Shown here: positions 61,266 through 64,000 of the stretch, in pieces
Layout of the letters: each line of letters begins with the position of its first letter
How positions within the stretch are numbered: position 1 is the first letter of the stretch
NCBI GenBank assembly: GCA_964521305.1
Contig: CAZFQZ010000001.1
Coordinates: forward strand, 1-64,000
Direction: 5' to 3'
Length of the DNA stretch: 64,000 nucleotides
From: CAZBEJ01 sp964521305
GTDB taxonomy: Bacteria; Patescibacteriota; Microgenomatia; UBA1406; GWC2-37-13
The notes under the pieces: generated by a model
Told to the model about the DNA's origin: nothing
The model's input: the letters and a program-made list of their open reading frames with translations, nothing else
Databases searched by the model: none
Program-made: the position numbers and the translations under genes

Positions 61266-61955
61266 TCACATTTTGGCTAATTCAGCCGACGCCAGGGAAT
61301 ATTGCAACTTTGTTATGTCATTTTGGGATAACATTTGTCCTATAATTATTTTTGCTTCGGTTAGCGCTTCGGTATGGTGGTTGCTTAAATAACTGGGTTT
61401 ATTGATGAGGCCGATAAGATAAGCTGATTCAGATACTGTTAATGTTTTTGGATCGGTGTGAAAATATATATCGCTTGCCTGACCGATACCGTACGCATCA
61501 TTGCCGAAATAAATGATATTCAGATACATCTCAAGAATTTTTTGTTTGGGGTAAAAATGGGTCAGATAGAGAGCGAGGATTTTTGTGGCAATATCTGTTT
61601 TTAGCGAATCCCGATCGTTGAAATAAATATTTTTTGCGAACTGTTCGGTGATGGTGCTGGCTCCCTGCCGCCGACGGTTAAGTATGCTAAACAAAATTGC
61701 GCGTACGGTTCCTCTCAGGTCAATACCGACATTCGAATAGAACCTTCTGTCCTGGGAAACTATTGCAGCCTGCTGTACATAGATACTGATATCAGGCAAT
61801 TTTGTATAAACGATCCGCTGGGTTTCGGTCTGTTTATTCATATAGTGGGGAAGTTGTTTGATCAGCAGAAGAGCAGGGGGATTAACAAAAATAAAAAAGA
61901 CCCCCCCCGAAGCAATAATCGAAACCAAAACCAAAATATATATTCTTTTTACCAT
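61266..61955 (-). CDS. Monofunctional GT51 transglycosylase with substituted catalytic Glu
   Basis: 229 residues from ATG 61955. TM at about 5-24 and a single GT51 domain without a penicillin-binding transpeptidase. Motif 1 normally EDxxFxxHxG reads SQDRRFYSNVGID, so the first catalytic Glu is Gln (Q68) and the His is Asn. Motif 2 reads RRQGASTITEQFAKN with Glu104 where Gln is usual. Motif 3 KILEMYLNIIYFG keeps Glu142. It should polymerise lipid II, but activity is doubtful unless Glu104 compensates. Confidence 0.85.
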   Translation of the reverse strand: MVKRIYILVLVSIIASGGVFFIFVNPPALLLIKQLPHYMNKQTETQRIVYTKLPDISIYVQQAAIVSQDRRFYSNVGIDLRGTVRAILFSILNRRRQGASTITEQFAKNIYFNDRDSLKTDIATKILALYLTHFYPKQKILEMYLNIIYFGNDAYGIGQASDIYFHTDPKTLTVSESAYLIGLINKPSYLSNHHTEALTEAKIIIGQMLSQNDITKLQYSLASAELAKM

Positions 61956-61967
61956 AGGAATGCAAGT

Positions 61968-62065
61968 ATTATATACCGATCGTAGCTCAATGTGCAAAAA
62001 TAATTGATCAAAGGGAGCGTACGAACGGTTATACCGATTGCAATCTCATTGCACATCGGTATAAT
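61968..62065. promoter_or_regulatory. Divergent promoters with ATCGGTAT palindrome (GT51/MscS)
   Basis: Minus -10 TATAAT (61973-61968) is preceded by ATCGG; plus -10 TATAAT (62060-62065), also preceded by ATCGG, is 6 nt from the MscS ATG. 62031-62062 is a near-palindrome of ATACCGAT...GCAAT / ATTGC...ATCGGTAT with loop CTC, and ATACCGAT recurs at 61973-61980. A shared regulator binding both promoters is possible. Confidence 0.5.
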
Positions 62066-62071
62066 ACCATT

Positions 62072-62578
62072 ATGAGTAATTCTGTTTTTTATGACAGGGC
62101 GTCGACAAGCTTGATTGTTTTGGTTGTAACATTTATTCTCATGGTTGTTTCCAAAAAAATACTCGATATGGTATTTCACGGCATGAAAAGACGGATGTCG
62201 ACAGAACATATGATTGCAAAGACACGGACATTGAGATCAGTCCTGAAAAATGTTATCGATTTCGTCTACATCCTCATCGCCGCGATGATTATCCTTGATC
62301 GTTGGGGAGTGAATATAGTGCCGATATTGACCGGAGCAGGTTTGGTAGGATTGGCGGTATCCTTCGGTTCGCAAACTCTTGTTAAAGATCTGATCTCGGG
62401 GTTTTTCATCATTCTTGAAGATCAGTTCAACGTTGGTGATCAGGTACGGATTGGTACATATGAGGGCAATGTGTTAGATATTACCTTACGTCTCACTATC
62501 TTGGAAGATAAGAAAGAGAACATTATCTATATACCGAATTCCCAGATTACTTCAGTGATTAGGCTCAAGAAGCACTAA
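62072..62578 (+). CDS. Small MscS-type mechanosensitive channel
   Basis: 168 residues: two N-terminal TMs (about 12-32, 62-82), the pore helix TM3 with ILTGAGLVGLAVSFGSQTLVKDLISGFF, and the beta domain DQFNVGDQVRIGTYEGNVLDITLRLTIL, ending NSQITSVIRLKK. It lacks the C-terminal alpha/beta cage of MscS (286 residues). Opens under membrane tension to release solutes. Leaderless start; convergent overlap by 4 nt with the next gene. Confidence 0.92.
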   Translation: MSNSVFYDRASTSLIVLVVTFILMVVSKKILDMVFHGMKRRMSTEHMIAKTRTLRSVLKNVIDFVYILIAAMIILDRWGVNIVPILTGAGLVGLAVSFGSQTLVKDLISGFFIILEDQFNVGDQVRIGTYEGNVLDITLRLTILEDKKENIIYIPNSQITSVIRLKKH

Positions 62579-63249
62579 GCATATTTTTCTTCCTTCAGCT
62601 CCGCTTTTCCGTTTTCGATCATAATATATTGCGCGATACTATGTCGGATGAAACCCGTATTGATGAAGTTGTTTTTCAGGTCAATCTCAGGCGAATGGGT
62701 ATGTCCGCAGATGTATATTGCATTCCGCAAATCAAGTTCTTTGATATTTTGCTTTGTTTCCCTGTTCAGTTTTCCGTAAAGTTTATGTTGCAGGGTTTTA
62801 TTCCCGAGAAGTTTGATGACTGATTTCTCGAACACGCTGAAAAAGTTATTCAGAAATACCACAAATATCCGGGAATGAGGAAAAATATCAAGTTTTTCGA
62901 ATATGGCAGGTTGGGTTTGGTGACCGTGTTCGATAATGAATGTTTTGTTGTTTTGTTTAAGGATATGGCGGTATGTTTGTTTTACCGAGAACAAAGAAAC
63001 CCGTTCATCTGAGTTTTCCCGCCTGTCATGATTGCCATATACGTAGACGGTGTTTTTTTGTTTGAGTAAAGGAAAAAGACTTTTCCAATCCGAGTTAACG
63101 AATTTATCAAATGTGGTAATCGCTCCGTCCCAAAAATCGCCGTTTATGACGACCTGATCGCAATCGGATACGATTCGTTTAAGAAAGTCGTATTTTTCCT
63201 GTTCAAACCTGACGGTAAGGTGGGTGTCTGAAAAAATTAAAACTCTCAT
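62575..63249 (-). CDS. Calcineurin-like metallophosphoesterase
   Basis: 224 residues from ATG 63249 with a good ribosome binding site (AGGAG, 4 nt before the ATG). Metal ligands: FSDTHL, INGDFWDG, YGNHDRRE, IEHGHQ and CGHTHSPE, the full set for a two-metal phosphoesterase similar to LpxH/YfcE-like enzymes. Hydrophobic residues near FVVFLNNFFSVFE suggest membrane contact. The substrate is unknown. Confidence 0.9.
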   Translation of the reverse strand: MRVLIFSDTHLTVRFEQEKYDFLKRIVSDCDQVVINGDFWDGAITTFDKFVNSDWKSLFPLLKQKNTVYVYGNHDRRENSDERVSLFSVKQTYRHILKQNNKTFIIEHGHQTQPAIFEKLDIFPHSRIFVVFLNNFFSVFEKSVIKLLGNKTLQHKLYGKLNRETKQNIKELDLRNAIYICGHTHSPEIDLKNNFINTGFIRHSIAQYIMIENGKAELKEEKYA

Positions 63250-63294
63250 GGAGCTCCTATTCTTCAATCTTAAATCATGAATCTATAATCTTTT

Positions 63295-64000
63295 TTATTT
63301 CTCCATCATCGTTTTCGTTATATTCATCGGTACTTCTTCATAATGGGAAGGTTCCATGTAAAAGAATCCTCGTCCTTCCGTAAGGGATCGCAAGATGGTT
63401 GCGTACCCGGAAAGTTCAGCCAGCGGGACATATCCTTTGATGATGACCGCTCTGCTTCGTTTTTCCGTTCCCAGGATTTTTCCCCGCTTGCTCGAAATAT
63501 CGCCGATCACCACACCCATGAATTCCTCGGGTACGGTGACCTCAAGTTTCATGATCGGCTCCAAAAGGACCATACCTGCTTTTTTTGCAGCATCCTGAAA
63601 AGCCATGGATCCGGCAATCTTGAATGCGATATCAGACGAATCGACGTCGTGGTAGCTTCCGTCATAGAGCGTAACTTGCAGATCGGTCATGGGAAATCCG
63701 AGAAGGACACCTTTTTCCATCGCTTCGATTATTCCTTTTTCCACAGAAGGAATAAACTCCGAAGGTATGGCTCCGCCTTTGACTTTATTCTCGAATTTGA
63801 ATCCCTCACCTCTGCCGAGCGGTGCGATTTTTATGAGACAGTGACCGTATTGTCCGTGACCGCCGGTTTGCTTAATATACTTGCCTTCCGCATCGGCGAG
63901 TTTGGTTACGGTTTCCTTGTATGCGACCTGCGGTTTACCCACGTTGGCATCCATACCCATTTCGCGTTTCATGCGGTCGACCAGTATTTCCAAGTGGAGT
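63295..64000 (-). CDS. fusA: Elongation factor G, C-terminal part (gene runs off the right edge)
   Basis: About 235 residues of domains [16 protein letters not shown] entry at the edge, [11 protein letters not shown], the domain IV loop [32 protein letters not shown] and domain [21 protein letters not shown] ending in MTKTMMEK-like tail. Catalyses ribosomal translocation. The N-terminal GTPase domain is outside the window. Confidence 0.95.
   Translation of the reverse strand, partial: LHLEILVDRMKREMGMDANVGKPQVAYKETVTKLADAEGKYIKQTGGHGQYGHCLIKIAPLGRGEGFKFENKVKGGAIPSEFIPSVEKGIIEAMEKGVLLGFPMTDLQVTLYDGSYHDVDSSDIAFKIAGSMAFQDAAKKAGMVLLEPIMKLEVTVPEEFMGVVIGDISSKRGKILGTEKRSRAVIIKGYVPLAELSGYATILRSLTEGRGFFYMEPSHYEEVPMNITKTMMEK

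Noticed and set aside
61205..61300. tRNA-Lys(CTT)-like anticodon arm CGGA-TTCTTAA-TCCG at about 61246-61260
   Set aside because: No T-arm (GGTTCGAATCC) follows, and no acceptor stem pairs around it. The sequence runs into the GT51 gene. Chance or a very decayed remnant.
1..64000. CRISPR array, insertion sequence, integrase or prophage genes
   Set aside because: No regularly spaced repeats of 25-40 bp with unique spacers, no transposase or integrase motifs and no phage structural genes were seen. The short tandem repeats are all heptamers or smaller.
1..64000. UGA recoded as Gly or Trp (code 25 or 4), as in some CPR phyla
   Set aside because: TGA ends several genes in operon overlaps (ATGA at 21744-21747 and 20288-20291), and in-frame TGA inside conserved domains was not found.

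Overview
The window looks like a piece of a Candidate Phyla Radiation (Patescibacteria) genome, most likely Microgenomates-like. This is an inference from gene content, not from a marker-gene tree. It rests on several paralogues of small T4SS-type pilins, many short membrane proteins with no assignable function, an ATP-dependent archaeal-type DNA ligase, a complete mevalonate pathway whose early steps look archaeal, and very compact genes with 4-nt ATGA overlaps. TGA is used as a stop codon, so the standard bacterial code applies. Shine-Dalgarno motifs are rare. Many genes instead have a -10 hexamer 6 to 10 nt before the ATG, which points to frequent leaderless transcription.

Layout from left to right. 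1-6.4 kb: end of an alpha/beta hydrolase, then a leftward two-component system feeding a MacAB-type ABC export operon and a DUF5666 protein. Both promoters of this unit carry the same 11-bp-period TTCAGC direct repeat. 6.4-13.6 kb: ArsR-LUD pair divergent from a ferritin-like/VIT1 iron transporter, a P-type cation ATPase, an orphan EF-Tu domain-2 protein and a DUF2130 protein. 13.6-17.3 kb: an isolated 5S rRNA gene and an envelope cluster (PH domain, small membrane protein, PP2C-like/propeller protein, DUF4340). 17.3-23.9 kb: one leftward operon encoding HMG-CoA reductase, HMG-CoA synthase, acetoacetyl-CoA thiolase, a DUF35 protein, mevalonate kinase, a second GHMP kinase and diphosphomevalonate decarboxylase, enough to go from acetyl-CoA to IPP. 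23.9-26 kb: ECF sigma factor with membrane partners and two pilin-like genes. 26-39 kb: uppS, Fic, DNA ligase, PAP2, two GT2 glycosyltransferases, an EEP-fold enzyme, a DUF2298 protein, valS, rpmH, yidC and jag.

39-52 kb is the most unusual part. It is a secretion/pilus-like locus with a 1217-aa protein of unknown family, a Cys-rich pilin-like protein, a VirB6/TrbL-like membrane protein, an anchored C39-like cysteine peptidase, a remodelled ClpC (two full N-domains, four tandem repeats inserted in the second AAA+ module, a C-terminal zinc ribbon), a Pro/Thr-rich membrane protein and another pilin. I propose that these work together at the cell surface; this is inferred from clustering and topology.

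52-64 kb holds two domain fusions transcribed divergently (RHH-nucleotidyltransferase and UMP kinase-methyltransferase, the latter behind a leader ORF and terminator), recF, tRNA-Ser(CGA), a DNA-repair run (AlkA, RadC, MutY-like, Nth, DinB, LexA), a GT51 transglycosylase with a substituted catalytic residue, MscS, a metallophosphoesterase and the 3' part of fusA. Small-scale features include a candidate small RNA element in two copies, a 52-codon gene with its own promoter and terminator, and a family of heptanucleotide A-rich repeats that runs into coding sequences. I saw no CRISPR array, insertion sequence or prophage.
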